Positions 25,030-33,429 of a stretch of DNA of 33,429 nt are shown here, in pieces; position 1 is the first letter of the stretch, and the number at the start of each line of letters is the position of its first letter. This stretch comes from CAZMFZ01 sp964565665 (GTDB taxonomy: Bacteria > Bacteroidota > Bacteroidia > Cytophagales > UBA9547). The notes beneath the pieces are model-generated. The model searched no databases and was not told the DNA's origin. It saw only the letters and a program-made list of their open reading frames with translations. The translations under genes were made by a program, and so were the position numbers. The stretch lies in assembly GCA_964565665.1 (NCBI GenBank), contig CAZMFZ010000026.1:1-33429 (forward strand). The letters are read 5' to 3'.

Positions 25030-26804
25030 TTATTTACCACTAAAAATTTCAAATCTAATGGTGCTTTTTGTATTATTTTGAAGCCAATCGTAAGCAGCAA
25101 CGTCTATGTTGTATGTTTTCCCTTTTTGGAAGCCAAAAATAGGAGAAGTGTATATTTTTTCCGGAGCTCCATTAATTGAATACGTGATTTTGTGGCTTCC
25201 TACTTTGGCATCGGTAGCTGCCAAATATAATTCTGCCTGCACTGGATATACATCAATTGTACCTTTATCATCGGTTTTTTGGGTGAAGACAGGTACGCTA
25301 AATCTGGGGAAGTGCTCGGGTCCTTCGGCATCTACTACCAATGCAAACTCTTTTCTGTTGCTATTATTTACATTATCGTAGCCAGTTTCTGCAATTTCGT
25401 AATACCCCGAATTTTCTATAGAAAAAGGTGAGGAATACTCTATTTCTTCTCCACCGTTTATCTCATAAGTAATTTTTTGTAGCCCAGCCTCTTCATCTAT
25501 TCCTGCAAGTAAAATTTTAGTTTTAGGTCCTATAAAAATGGTGTCTCTAGAATTGTAAACTGCCCCCGAAAAACTATTGCTTAATTTCGGCCCTGTTAAA
25601 TCAAGATAAGGTGTGCTGAAATTCTGACCTGAACCATCAGAATTGATAGTTTTATTATTTACATTATCTATTGCATAAAATTTTATGCTTCTGTTGCCTC
25701 CCTTGCCGTCTAAATAAAAAGGCTTGTCGTAAAGTTTGTATTTCGAGGCATTTACTGAATACCATATTTCTTTTACACCAGCTTTGTTGTCGATTGCTGT
25801 GAGCTTTATTTTTGTTCTGCCAGATGAAAATTCTTTTCCATTTACTGTGTATTTATCTCCCACAGTCTCAATAGTAATAAGCGGGGCTTTTTTATCTACA
25901 TAGAAATCAAACTGTTGAATTTCCTCTTTATTCCCAATCGCATCTACGCTGAAATAAGTGATTGAATGGCTGCCTGCTTCAAGCAAATTGGTGTAAATGG
26001 TGCTTTTATAAAGTTGTTCTTTACCATCGTCAAGTGAGAATACTGTATTTCTCACACCTGATCTGTCGTCTTTTGCGAAAAGCTTTATTCCTGCACGAGA
26101 AGAAGCATTGGCCTCATTCCACTCACCTACATTTTCGAGTTCGGTTACAGGGCTTTCTGAATCAATGCTCAGGAAAATTGTTTTTGGTTTTTCTACATTT
26201 CCCACCTGATCTACCGCGTAGTATTTTATTGTGAAATCGCCCGCATCGCTAANNNNNNNNNNCTAAAAGCTAGCGAATCGCTATAGGCTTTGTATTCGCT
26301 TTTGTTTATTGAGTAGTAAATAATTTCAATACCAGAAAGCTCATCTTTAGAACTTAAGGAAATTTTCAACCCATTTTTAAAATACAGGCGAAACTGCTTT
26401 TCAAAATATTTGGAATTGAAATACTTGATTTGCGTGAAAGGAGGCTTGCTATCGTTGTATATGCCCCAAGTTACCTCAATTTTAGGTTCTATAGTTTTGC
26501 CCGTATTTTTATCGACCGCCCATTTTGTTTTTACAAAATTAACGCCTTCGGTATCGAAAAAAAATGGGTCGGCATATTTTGCAGTAAACTTGCTTTTTAC
26601 CCAATAAGCTTTTGCGGTATCCTCTGGGCTGGTAGAGAGTTTTAAATATACAGGTAGCTTTTTATTCCAAAATATATTTCCACTTTTCGATTCAAATACT
26701 TTGGGTTGATGAATAAGCTGTTCTTGAGCAAAAGTCGGTGTTATAAGGGTGATAAATACACTTAAATATAGAAATTTAAATAGTTTTCTGCTAGGGTTAT
26801 TCAT
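25030..26804 (-). CDS. Secreted protein with repeated OmpL47/Ig-like domains (interrupted only by an assembly gap)
   Basis: The frame begins at ATG 26804, enters the N gap after SDSLAF and resumes on the other side with SDAGDFTIKYYAVDQVGN. If the Ns are dropped and the shared CTAA on both sides is counted once, the gene is 1761 bp, exactly 587 codons (586 residues), with no frame change. The protein starts with a signal peptide (1-27, ending TFAQ), then an N-terminal region of about 120 residues I do not recognise. From about 120 it has five tandem units with the rhythm 'I-YS(I/V)N...Y...G-H-I-YYAVDNVGN', the OmpL47-type or Ig-like repeat. It is probably a surface or periplasmic protein of unknown binding role. 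It has no clear C-terminal sorting domain. Confidence 0.9.
26253..26262. other. Assembly gap (10 N)
   Basis: Ten Ns lie inside the OmpL47-repeat gene. The left flank ends GCATCGCTAA and the right flank begins CTAAAAGCTAGC. Joining them on the shared CTAA restores the reading frame, so the true gap is probably zero and the flanks overlap by 4 bp. Confidence 0.9.
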
Positions 26805-27161
26805 AGAATGGGTGGCAATAAATAATCAACTATAAAAGTAAGGTGATATTAATTTGTAAAAATGCTAAAAAAAATTGTTTCTAGAAAACTTATTTTTGCT
26901 TAATCTAACAAGAAAACTTACTCGTTTTATATATTAAGATAGTTATTTTAAAATCCTTGCTTAGCTGCTTCAAATTTTATACTGAAATGGGCTGTTTTTT
27001 TGGTAATTTTTTTAATGAGCAATAGAACTATAATCACATGGTTTGCATAATATAAAAATATGCTTTACTTCGAAAGCTTTCGGTATTGATTTGGTTTGTA
27101 TAGATTTGTAGTGCAAAACATTTGAAAGTTTTGAAAATATTTTTTATCAACAGTAGTCAAA
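26805..27161. other. Divergent intergenic region between the OmpL47-repeat gene and prfC
   Basis: These 357 bp are very AT-rich and hold no credible gene. TATTTTTG at 26891-26898 (plus) fits a -7 box but lies 260 bp before prfC, so it could start a long leader or a small RNA. The likely prfC promoter is at 27078-27108. Confidence 0.5.
27071..27108 (+). promoter_or_regulatory. prfC promoter with an overlapping palindrome
   Basis: TTTC (27078-27081), a 19-nt spacer and TAGATTTG (27101-27108) fit the Bacteroidota promoter. A perfect 12-bp palindrome, CGAAAGCTTTCG (27071-27082), covers the -33 box and could be a binding site for a dimeric regulator. Confidence 0.5.
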
Positions 27162-28757
27162 GTGAGTTTTCAAGAAGAAGTAAGCAAGCGTAAAACATTT
27201 GCCATTATTGCCCACCCCGATGCGGGGAAAACAACCTTAACTGAAAAATTTTTATTATTTGGTGGAGCAATTCAGACTGCAGGAGCAGTAAAGTCGAATA
27301 AAATCAAGAAAGCCACCACCTCCGATTTCATGGAAATTGAAAAACAAAGGGGTATTTCTGTGGCTACTTCGGTAATGAATTTTGAGTATAAAGGGTTCTC
27401 AATCAATCTGTTAGACACACCTGGCCACAAAGATTTTGCTGAAGATACTTACAGAACACTTACGGCTGTGGACAGTGTGGTGTTGGTAGTAGATTGTGTG
27501 AAAGGAGTGGAAGAGCAAACGGAAAAGCTGATGGAAGTATGCCGTATGCGAGATACTCCTGTTATTATTTTTGTAAATAAACTCGATCGAGACGGAAAAG
27601 ACCCATTCGATTTGCTTGATGAATTGGAGTCGAAGCTCAACATAAGCGTTCGCCCTTTGAGCTGGCCAATAAGCATGGGAACAGATTTTAAAGGGGTGTA
27701 CAATTTGTATGATAGAATCTTGCTACTTTTTGAACCTAGAAAGAAACTCGAAACATCGGAAACTATCGTGTTTAACGACTTGGATGACAGCAAGTTAGAT
27801 AAAATAGTAGGAGAGCGAAACGCAAAAAAACTAAGAGAAGATGTAGAATTGATAGAGGGTATTTATGAGCCTTTCGATAAAGAAATGTATTTGCAAGGTT
27901 TACTAGCGCCTGTATTTTTTGGGAGTGGGGTAAATAATTTTGGGGTAAAAGAATTGCTTGAAACTTTTATTCAAATTGCTCCTCAACCCAAAGGTAGGGA
28001 AACTACCATAAAACCTGTAGAGCCGCTTGACAAGAAATTTAGCGGATTTGTATTTAAAATTCATGCCAATCTCGACCCCAAGCACAGAGATAGAATTGCG
28101 TTTCTACGAATATGTTCGGGTAAATTTGAGCGAAATAAGTTTTTTCACCACGTAAGGCTTGACAAAAACTTACGTTTTTCCTCGCCTGTCACTTTTATGG
28201 GTTCGAGCAAAGATATAGTTGAGGAGGCGTATCCAGGCGATGTAGTTGGGCTTTACGACACTGGAAATTTTAAAATTGGCGATACACTTACTGAAGGTGA
28301 AAACTTCACATTCAAAGGAATACCAAGTTTCTCGCCTGAGATATTTAAAGAGTTGGTGAACAACGACCCTATGAAAACCAAGCAACTTGACAAAGGCATT
28401 GAGCAACTTACCGATGAAGGGGTGGCTCAATTATTCACCTTTGCAATAGGAAATAGAAAAGTAGTAGGTACGGTAGGCGAATTACAATTTGATGTAATTC
28501 AATACCGATTGCAGCATGAATATAGTGCTGCTTGTAGTTTCAGACCTATGCAGATTTTTAAAGCTTATTGGCTAAGTGCAACCGATGAAAAAAAACTAGA
28601 TGAATTTATAAAACGCAAATTCAACAACATAGCCTACGACAAAGACAAAAACCCTGTTTTCTTAGCAGAATCGCCTTATTCGCTTCGCCAAGTACAGGAA
28701 AATTATCCTGAAGTACAATTTCATGTTACTTCAGAATTCAAATTAGTTGACAATTAA
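27162..28757 (+). CDS. prfC: Peptide chain release factor 3
   Basis: This 531-residue GTPase removes RF1/RF2 from the ribosome after termination. The start is GTG at 27162, which gives the standard N-terminus MSFQEEVSKRKTFAIIAHPD; no ATG is better placed. G motifs: AHPDAGKT (17-24), RGIS (63-66), DTPGH (85-89) and NKLD (139-142). The region FMEIEKQRGISV and the C-terminal half (for example ELQFDVIQYRLQHEY) distinguish RF3 from EF-G. The methyltransferase gene follows after 12 bp, so they probably share a transcript. Confidence 0.97.
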   Translation: MSFQEEVSKRKTFAIIAHPDAGKTTLTEKFLLFGGAIQTAGAVKSNKIKKATTSDFMEIEKQRGISVATSVMNFEYKGFSINLLDTPGHKDFAEDTYRTLTAVDSVVLVVDCVKGVEEQTEKLMEVCRMRDTPVIIFVNKLDRDGKDPFDLLDELESKLNISVRPLSWPISMGTDFKGVYNLYDRILLLFEPRKKLETSETIVFNDLDDSKLDKIVGERNAKKLREDVELIEGIYEPFDKEMYLQGLLAPVFFGSGVNNFGVKELLETFIQIAPQPKGRETTIKPVEPLDKKFSGFVFKIHANLDPKHRDRIAFLRICSGKFERNKFFHHVRLDKNLRFSSPVTFMGSSKDIVEEAYPGDVVGLYDTGNFKIGDTLTEGENFTFKGIPSFSPEIFKELVNNDPMKTKQLDKGIEQLTDEGVAQLFTFAIGNRKVVGTVGELQFDVIQYRLQHEYSAACSFRPMQIFKAYWLSATDEKKLDEFIKRKFNNIAYDKDKNPVFLAESPYSLRQVQENYPEVQFHVTSEFKLVDN

Positions 28758-28769
28758 TTAGTTGTTATT

Positions 28770-29501
28770 TTGAGTACCGATTGGTTTTCATCTTGGTTCG
28801 ACTCGCCCTACTATCATATACTCTATAAAAATAGAGATGATGATGAGGCAAAGATTTTTATTCAAAATCTAGCAGATAGATTTGGTATTAACTCTAGCCA
28901 CCACGTGCTTGACTTGGCTTGCGGAAAGGGTAGGCATTCCATATTTCTCAATTCATTGGGAGTAAATGTGTTGGGTGTTGATTTATCGAATAACAGCATA
29001 GAATATGCCAAGCAATTTGCTGCTGATACACTGAAATTTGCCGTTCACGATATGCGTGAGCCTTTTGCCAAAGCCGAATTTGACTTTGTACTTAATCTTT
29101 TCACCAGCTTTGGCTATTTTGAAACCGAAACTGATAACCTGAAAACGATAGCTTCAATTGCCCAAAGTCTGAAAGAAGACGGTGTGTTTATTATTGATTT
29201 TTTCAACGCTACAAAAGTGCTCAAGCAGCTTATTCCCTATCAATTGAAGCAAATTGAAGGAATAAATTTCTATATTATAAAGAGAATTGATGGCAATCAT
29301 ATTCTCAAACAAATAGATTTTGAAGACAGAGGCAAAGCTTATTCATTTACTGAAAAGGTACAATTTTTTCATTTGAATGATTTTAAATTGCTATTTGAAG
29401 AAGCAGGATTAAGGATTATTGCTTCATACGGCAATTATAATTTAGAAAGTTATGATGAAGAATCTTCAAATAGATTAATATTGGCAGCATCACGAATATA
29501 A
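28770..29501 (+). CDS. Class I SAM-dependent methyltransferase
   Basis: The 243-residue protein starts at a TTG (28770), 12 bp after prfC. There is no in-frame ATG upstream and the first internal Met comes far inside the fold, so TTG is the best start. The N-terminus WFSSWFDSPYYHILYKNRD is conserved in a Bacteroidota group of small methyltransferases. The SAM site has VLDLACGKGRHS (motif I, about 46-57) followed by the acidic end of strand 2 (GVDLSNNSIEYAK) and FDFVLNLFTSFGYF (motif IV-like). The substrate is unknown. Confidence 0.9.
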   Translation: MSTDWFSSWFDSPYYHILYKNRDDDEAKIFIQNLADRFGINSSHHVLDLACGKGRHSIFLNSLGVNVLGVDLSNNSIEYAKQFAADTLKFAVHDMREPFAKAEFDFVLNLFTSFGYFETETDNLKTIASIAQSLKEDGVFIIDFFNATKVLKQLIPYQLKQIEGINFYIIKRIDGNHILKQIDFEDRGKAYSFTEKVQFFHLNDFKLLFEEAGLRIIASYGNYNLESYDEESSNRLILAASRI

Positions 29502-29576
29502 TAGCGACATTCTTGCCAAACTTTTGATTTGTAACCGAAATACACCACCTAAGAATTCTTAAACATTTTGTAATCA

Positions 29577-30026
29577 ATGGCTGCAGCATCTCTCCATGAA
29601 AAATTCATGAAACTGGCCTTGAAACAGGCAATGTTGGCTTTTGACGATGGGGAGATACCTGTAGGCGCGGTTGTAGTGCATGAGGGGAAGGTGATTGGGA
29701 GAGGCTACAACCAAGTACAAAAACTCAACGACCCTACTGCTCATGCTGAAATGCTAGCTATTACCGCAACTTGCAACGGTTTGGGAGCAAAATATTTACC
29801 AGATTGCACACTTTACGTTACTCTCGAACCATGCACTATGTGTGCAGGAGCCATTAAATGGGCTCAAATTTCGACAATAGTATTTGGAGCTTACGATTTG
29901 AAAGCAGGATTTAGTGTATTTACTCACAAACTTTTCCCACAAAAAACAGAACTGATAGGAGGGGTTTTGGAGCAAGAATGCAGGCTGTTGATTACCGATT
30001 TTTTTGAGGAACTGAGGAGTAGGTAG
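29577..30026 (+). CDS. tadA: tRNA-specific adenosine deaminase
   Basis: The 149-residue zinc enzyme converts A34 of tRNA-Arg(ACG) to inosine in the cytoplasm. It has the deaminase motifs HAE (56-58, His zinc ligand and Glu58 proton shuttle) and PCTMC (85-89, both zinc Cys). GEIPVGAVVV (25-34) and NDPTAHAEMLAI (51-62) are typical of TadA rather than of cytidine or guanine deaminases. The length is normal. It converges with the lamin-tail gene, with 60 bp between the stops and no clear hairpin there. Confidence 0.95.
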   Translation: MAAASLHEKFMKLALKQAMLAFDDGEIPVGAVVVHEGKVIGRGYNQVQKLNDPTAHAEMLAITATCNGLGAKYLPDCTLYVTLEPCTMCAGAIKWAQISTIVFGAYDLKAGFSVFTHKLFPQKTELIGGVLEQECRLLITDFFEELRSR

Positions 30027-30086
30027 AATACTGGTAATCAATATTTTTATGTATTTTCTGGGGGTTTTTTGTCAATTGTAAATTAA

Positions 30087-33000
30087 CTAAAATTTAGCAG
30101 CCAACACTACATTTTCTTTGTAGCTTTTTACATCGCCTTGCAAATTAAAAAGCTCAATATAAACCAAATAATTGCCCACACGGGCTTTCCGACCAGCTTC
30201 ATCTGTGCCGTCCCATTGAAAGAAACTTTGATTGCCGATATTTTGGTTTCTCACTAGCTTTCTAATGATTCTACCTTCCAAATCGAAAATAGTAATGGTG
30301 GCGATGTTGTTTGTAGATTTTGTATTGAAAGTAATAGTGGTAAAATCAAGATACCCATCTTCATCTGGCGAGAATATTTTTGGGGTTATATCCACTGCTT
30401 TGTCGCTCATTTCAATATTAGATTGTTGCGAATTTTTAAATCCCGGAGTGGCAAATCCAGTATTTTGGGCTGACGAAGCCCAGTTTTCGGGCGTATTTGT
30501 AGGCAAATTAAAGTTAGTTCGCTCTAAAGAAACACCTTCTTTATTATCTAATAATTTAAGATGAAAATCGTGTTTGTAATGAAATAAGTCAATAGTTTTA
30601 AATGCCTGATTTGTTAAAATTACCGTTCCTTCATCGTCATTATAAGCAGGGAAACTAGGCATTTCTATAAAATTTGAGTCTACTGCGTTAGGATAGTTAT
30701 TCTTGATATTTTCCTTGTTAATAGAAAGAACCTTATAAGATTTCGGAGTCATTAGGCTGTTTTCAGTTGTAATCACCTTAAAATTTGCCTTGATATCATT
30801 CTCAAAATTTGCCAAATACCAATTTGCTAGGTTGATAAATTTGGTCGAACGATTGTAAATTTCCACAAAATCGCTGCCACCAGTTCGGGGATTGAACAAT
30901 ATTTCGTTGATTACTACGTCAGATGAATCTGCTTTTTCTGAGAGGTAAAATGATTTTGAGTCTGAGCCGTTTATGAAATTTCCAACACAATCTTTTACCT
31001 GAGAAACGGAAATGGAATAGAGCTGAGTAGCTAGTAATGAGGGCGTTATGTTTAAATAAATTTTGTCATTTTCAATACTTAAAATAGTAGCATAGGTACT
31101 TGAGCTAAGGGTAAATATGCCATTTGAAGCTGAAAGACTATCGATTGGTTCGTTAAAATAAAGTAACAAAGTGTCTTTATTTGTGGCGAATGCTTGTGTT
31201 AAAATTGGCGCATCGTTATCAGGATTGGAGGCATAATTTGAATTGATTTTACCAGGAGTTCCGCCATATGTTTCATTGGCTGCGGCCATCCAATTGTTGG
31301 CAGTGCCGCAAGGGTTTTGCGGGTCTATTCTTTCCAGACTCCAGCCACCGTCTTTTTTAATTTCATCTCTGTACCAGCCATCTGAATATTTTATTTTCGA
31401 GATGCTAATGCCTTCTGCATTTCTCAAATCTACCACATCACCTGAGGAATTTAAAGATGGAAAAGAGCTGATTCCCAATGTGTTGCCATACGGTTTGAAA
31501 TTATTTACTTGGCTTGAACTACACAAAATAAGGTATCCATGGGGCTGTATTATAGAAGATGAGGGGAATTTTCCAGGAATTGTGGTAGCATCAAAAATCT
31601 TGAAATTACCCAAATCTATTAAATCTGATGTGGTATTGAATAGTTCTATAAATTCTGCTTCGGGCAATGCTTGCACAGGGTTTTCATCGGCCATTATTTC
31701 ATTTACAACTACTTCAAATGGTTTGGGATTTCTGCCAATGCCTATAGTTTGGGCAAAATAATCGAGTTTATTTCCTGAGCAATCGTATAGATTTTGAACC
31801 TGAATTGTAAAGGCTTTCCCTGCATCTAGAGGCGTAGATAAATTCACAAATGCAGTGTCTGCATCTTCATTGGAAAGCAAAACTGAGGTGATATTTTTCC
31901 CTGCAATGCTGAAAGCCGATTGAAGATTCGAAGCTTTTATTCCTTCCGACAATACGATAGCTAGCATGGCGTTTGATTTTATCAACGTGTTGACTACTAG
32001 AGGCTTAGCTGAATCTTCTGTTATATTATAAATAGAATTTACTTTGCCAGGTGTGCCTCCTTTTGCATCTTTAGCACTTGACCAATTGTACTTACCACCA
32101 CAATTTTCTATAGGATTTATTCTCTCCAAGCTCCATCCACCTTCGGCCTTTACTTCGCTTTTATACCAATCGGGTTTGTAATTTATTTGGTCGATGGTAA
32201 GGGTGTTCAAATTAATAATTGAAATCAAATCGCCCGTTTTATTCAGCGATGGAAAACTAGATACGATTGCAATATTCCCATATTCAAAAAATAGGCTAGC
32301 ATTTGATTCCGAAGTTAATATCAAATAACCTTTGGGTTGTATAATGGCATTAAATGCAATTTTTCCATTAGATGAGGCTGTGGCATCTTTAATTTTGAAA
32401 TTGGAGACATCTATCAAATCGCTGGTGGTATTGTACAATTCTATGAATTCGGCAATGGGAAGTTGTACCTGTGGCTCGGGTTCGGCCATTACTTCGTTGA
32501 TGATAATTTCGCCTGATGTAGGCAATCGAGGCAAACCAATGGTGAAAACCGTATTTTCAATGGACAAGCCTTCACAGTTTTTTATACCTAAAATTGTGAA
32601 TTGATAGGCTTTTCCGACAGTCAAATTCTGAGAAGTGAATAATTTTAAAGTGTCTTGTCTGAAATTGTAAGGTACTGGTAAATAGGCAGTTAATCCATTT
32701 TCAATATTAAAACTACTAGTTATAAAACTAGATGTATCCATTGGCTGATTGAAAACCACCTCTAACTGAAAAGCATTTTTAGTAATGACATTTTTTATTT
32801 GCGGAGCTTCAATTTGACTGCTAACTACAGAGTTTTGAAATCCAGGTGTGCCACCTTTTTCATCAATTGTGGCTTTCCAATTGGCTTCACCCGAGCAAGG
32901 ATTTTTTGGATTGATCTGCTCAAGCGAATACCCACCATCATTTTTATCGGCATCTTTATACCACGAAGATTTGTAATTTATTTGATCTATCACTTTGCCA

Positions 33001-33429
33001 TTCGCATTTTTGAGGGTTAAAGATTCGCCTCCATCTGTTAAACCCAAGCCCGAAAGTGTATAAATATTTAAGGCAGGAAATAATGAACGTAACTGGTTTT
33101 TGCCATTTTCACTACCTACAAGCAGGCCAAAACCTCCCCCTGCAATGGTAAAATTCCTAGTGAACGGGCGTTTCGTGCTGCCATCTAATAAAGTATCGCC
33201 TAGCAAATTGATAGATTGGTTGGTGTTGTTTAATAGTTCAATATACTCCACGGCAGGAAGCCCGTTTGGTGGCGGATTGATGTCTGCCATCAGTTCATTG
33301 ATTGTTATGTCTCTGTAATTAAGGTTGTTACCAGCATTGGTAATAGGAGGGGAGTTGGTGGTATATACAAAATCAATAGTATTGAGACTAATGGCATTGT
33401 TTGCCAAATCTGAAACACCAGAAATGGAA
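30087..33429 (-). CDS. Giant surface protein with alternating lamin-tail and SbsA-like Ig modules, C-terminal part
   Basis: The reading frame is open to the right edge (the peptide enters as SISGVSDLANNAISL), so the N-terminus lies outside; at least 1113 residues are visible. Numbered from the TTG at 33407, lamin-tail domains start near residues 34, 301, 566 and 830 (TINELMAD, IINEVMAE, VVNEIMAD, VVINEILF). They end at GGTPGFQNS (185-193), GGTPGKVNS (450-458), GGTPGKINS (715-723) and FATPGFKNS (985-993). SbsA/Big_5-like Ig domains fill the spaces between them. The last 100 residues (PKIFSPDEDGYLDFTTITF to ENVVLAAKF) form a FlgD-like/gliding-motility-type C-terminal beta domain, with 'WDGTDEAGRKARVGNYLVYI'. 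It is probably secreted through the outer membrane, perhaps by type IX secretion. Function: adhesion or cell-surface structure, by inference. Confidence 0.9.
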   Translation of the reverse strand, partial: SISGVSDLANNAISLNTIDFVYTTNSPPITNAGNNLNYRDITINELMADINPPPNGLPAVEYIELLNNTNQSINLLGDTLLDGSTKRPFTRNFTIAGGGFGLLVGSENGKNQLRSLFPALNIYTLSGLGLTDGGESLTLKNANGKVIDQINYKSSWYKDADKNDGGYSLEQINPKNPCSGEANWKATIDEKGGTPGFQNSVVSSQIEAPQIKNVITKNAFQLEVVFNQPMDTSSFITSSFNIENGLTAYLPVPYNFRQDTLKLFTSQNLTVGKAYQFTILGIKNCEGLSIENTVFTIGLPRLPTSGEIIINEVMAEPEPQVQLPIAEFIELYNTTSDLIDVSNFKIKDATASSNGKIAFNAIIQPKGYLILTSESNASLFFEYGNIAIVSSFPSLNKTGDLISIINLNTLTIDQINYKPDWYKSEVKAEGGWSLERINPIENCGGKYNWSSAKDAKGGTPGKVNSIYNITEDSAKPLVVNTLIKSNAMLAIVLSEGIKASNLQSAFSIAGKNITSVLLSNEDADTAFVNLSTPLDAGKAFTIQVQNLYDCSGNKLDYFAQTIGIGRNPKPFEVVVNEIMADENPVQALPEAEFIELFNTTSDLIDLGNFKIFDATTIPGKFPSSSIIQPHGYLILCSSSQVNNFKPYGNTLGISSFPSLNSSGDVVDLRNAEGISISKIKYSDGWYRDEIKKDGGWSLERIDPQNPCGTANNWMAAANETYGGTPGKINSNYASNPDNDAPILTQAFATNKDTLLLYFNEPIDSLSASNGIFTLSSSTYATILSIENDKIYLNITPSLLATQLYSISVSQVKDCVGNFINGSDSKSFYLSEKADSSDVVINEILFNPRTGGSDFVEIYNRSTKFINLANWYLANFENDIKANFKVITTENSLMTPKSYKVLSINKENIKNNYPNAVDSNFIEMPSFPAYNDDEGTVILTNQAFKTIDLFHYKHDFHLKLLDNKEGVSLERTNFNLPTNTPENWASSAQNTGFATPGFKNSQQSNIEMSDKAVDITPKIFSPDEDGYLDFTTITFNTKSTNNIATITIFDLEGRIIRKLVRNQNIGNQSFFQWDGTDEAGRKARVGNYLVYIELFNLQGDVKSYKENVVLAAKF

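Noticed and set aside
25030..26205. A separate gene starting at GTG 26205
   Set aside because: The frame continues upstream with repeat-domain sequence to the N gap and joins the frame beyond it, so this is one gene.
31243..31761. 172-residue plus-strand reading frame
   Set aside because: It is antisense to the lamin-tail modules, and similar frames appear opposite each module copy, as expected from repeated coding sequence.

Overview
The window looks like a piece of a Bacteroidota chromosome. It is AT-rich and gene-dense. It carries bshA (bacillithiol synthesis), a FhuA-like TonB-dependent receptor next to a PepSY membrane protein, a TPR histidine kinase, large secreted Ig-like and lamin-tail surface proteins, and several promoters with the Bacteroidota -7 box TAnnTTTG. 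There are almost no Shine-Dalgarno sequences. Ten Ns at 26253-26262 show that it is a draft scaffold. I see no tRNA, rRNA, CRISPR array or intact transposase gene.

Layout. 1-1917: the 5' end of purH (minus strand, running off the edge), then a class II Fic protein (minus strand), then a non-coding block filled by a degenerate 70-bp tandem repeat whose units contain inverted half-sites. 1918-4761: bshA and an ArnT-like membrane glycosyltransferase (plus). 4897-9397: a vSGLT-like sodium/sugar symporter (plus) converging on a lipoprotein aldose 1-epimerase and a Tat-type GH125 alpha-mannosidase (both minus), a small sugar-uptake group. 9576-12924: ku-ligD, a complete bacterial NHEJ pair (minus). 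13247-16024: a small lipoprotein followed 9 bp later by a class A penicillin-binding protein (plus). 16171-18492: a DUF4190-like lipoprotein and a uvrC that lacks its C-terminal HhH domain (plus).

18493-20870 is the disturbed part of the window. It holds about 150 bp of repeat-bearing junction DNA, the last third of a siderophore-type TonB receptor, a PepSY protein with a probable Trp-to-stop change near its end, and about 300 bp with no gene. 20871-24895 (minus) holds a TPR histidine kinase, hslU and an MlaF-like ABC ATPase. 25030-26804 (minus) is one Ig-repeat secreted protein split only by the N gap, which can be closed from the sequence. 27162-30026 (plus) holds prfC, a methyltransferase and tadA. 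30087-33429 (minus) is the C-terminal part of a giant lamin-tail/Ig surface protein built from about 265-residue modules.

The main points for a second look are the 70-bp repeat array that reaches the fic start codon, the broken uvrC/TonB-receptor junction, the PepSY nonsense codon, the closable N gap, and the lipoprotein coupled to the class A PBP. I found no clearly new multi-gene system; most genes are housekeeping or known accessory families.
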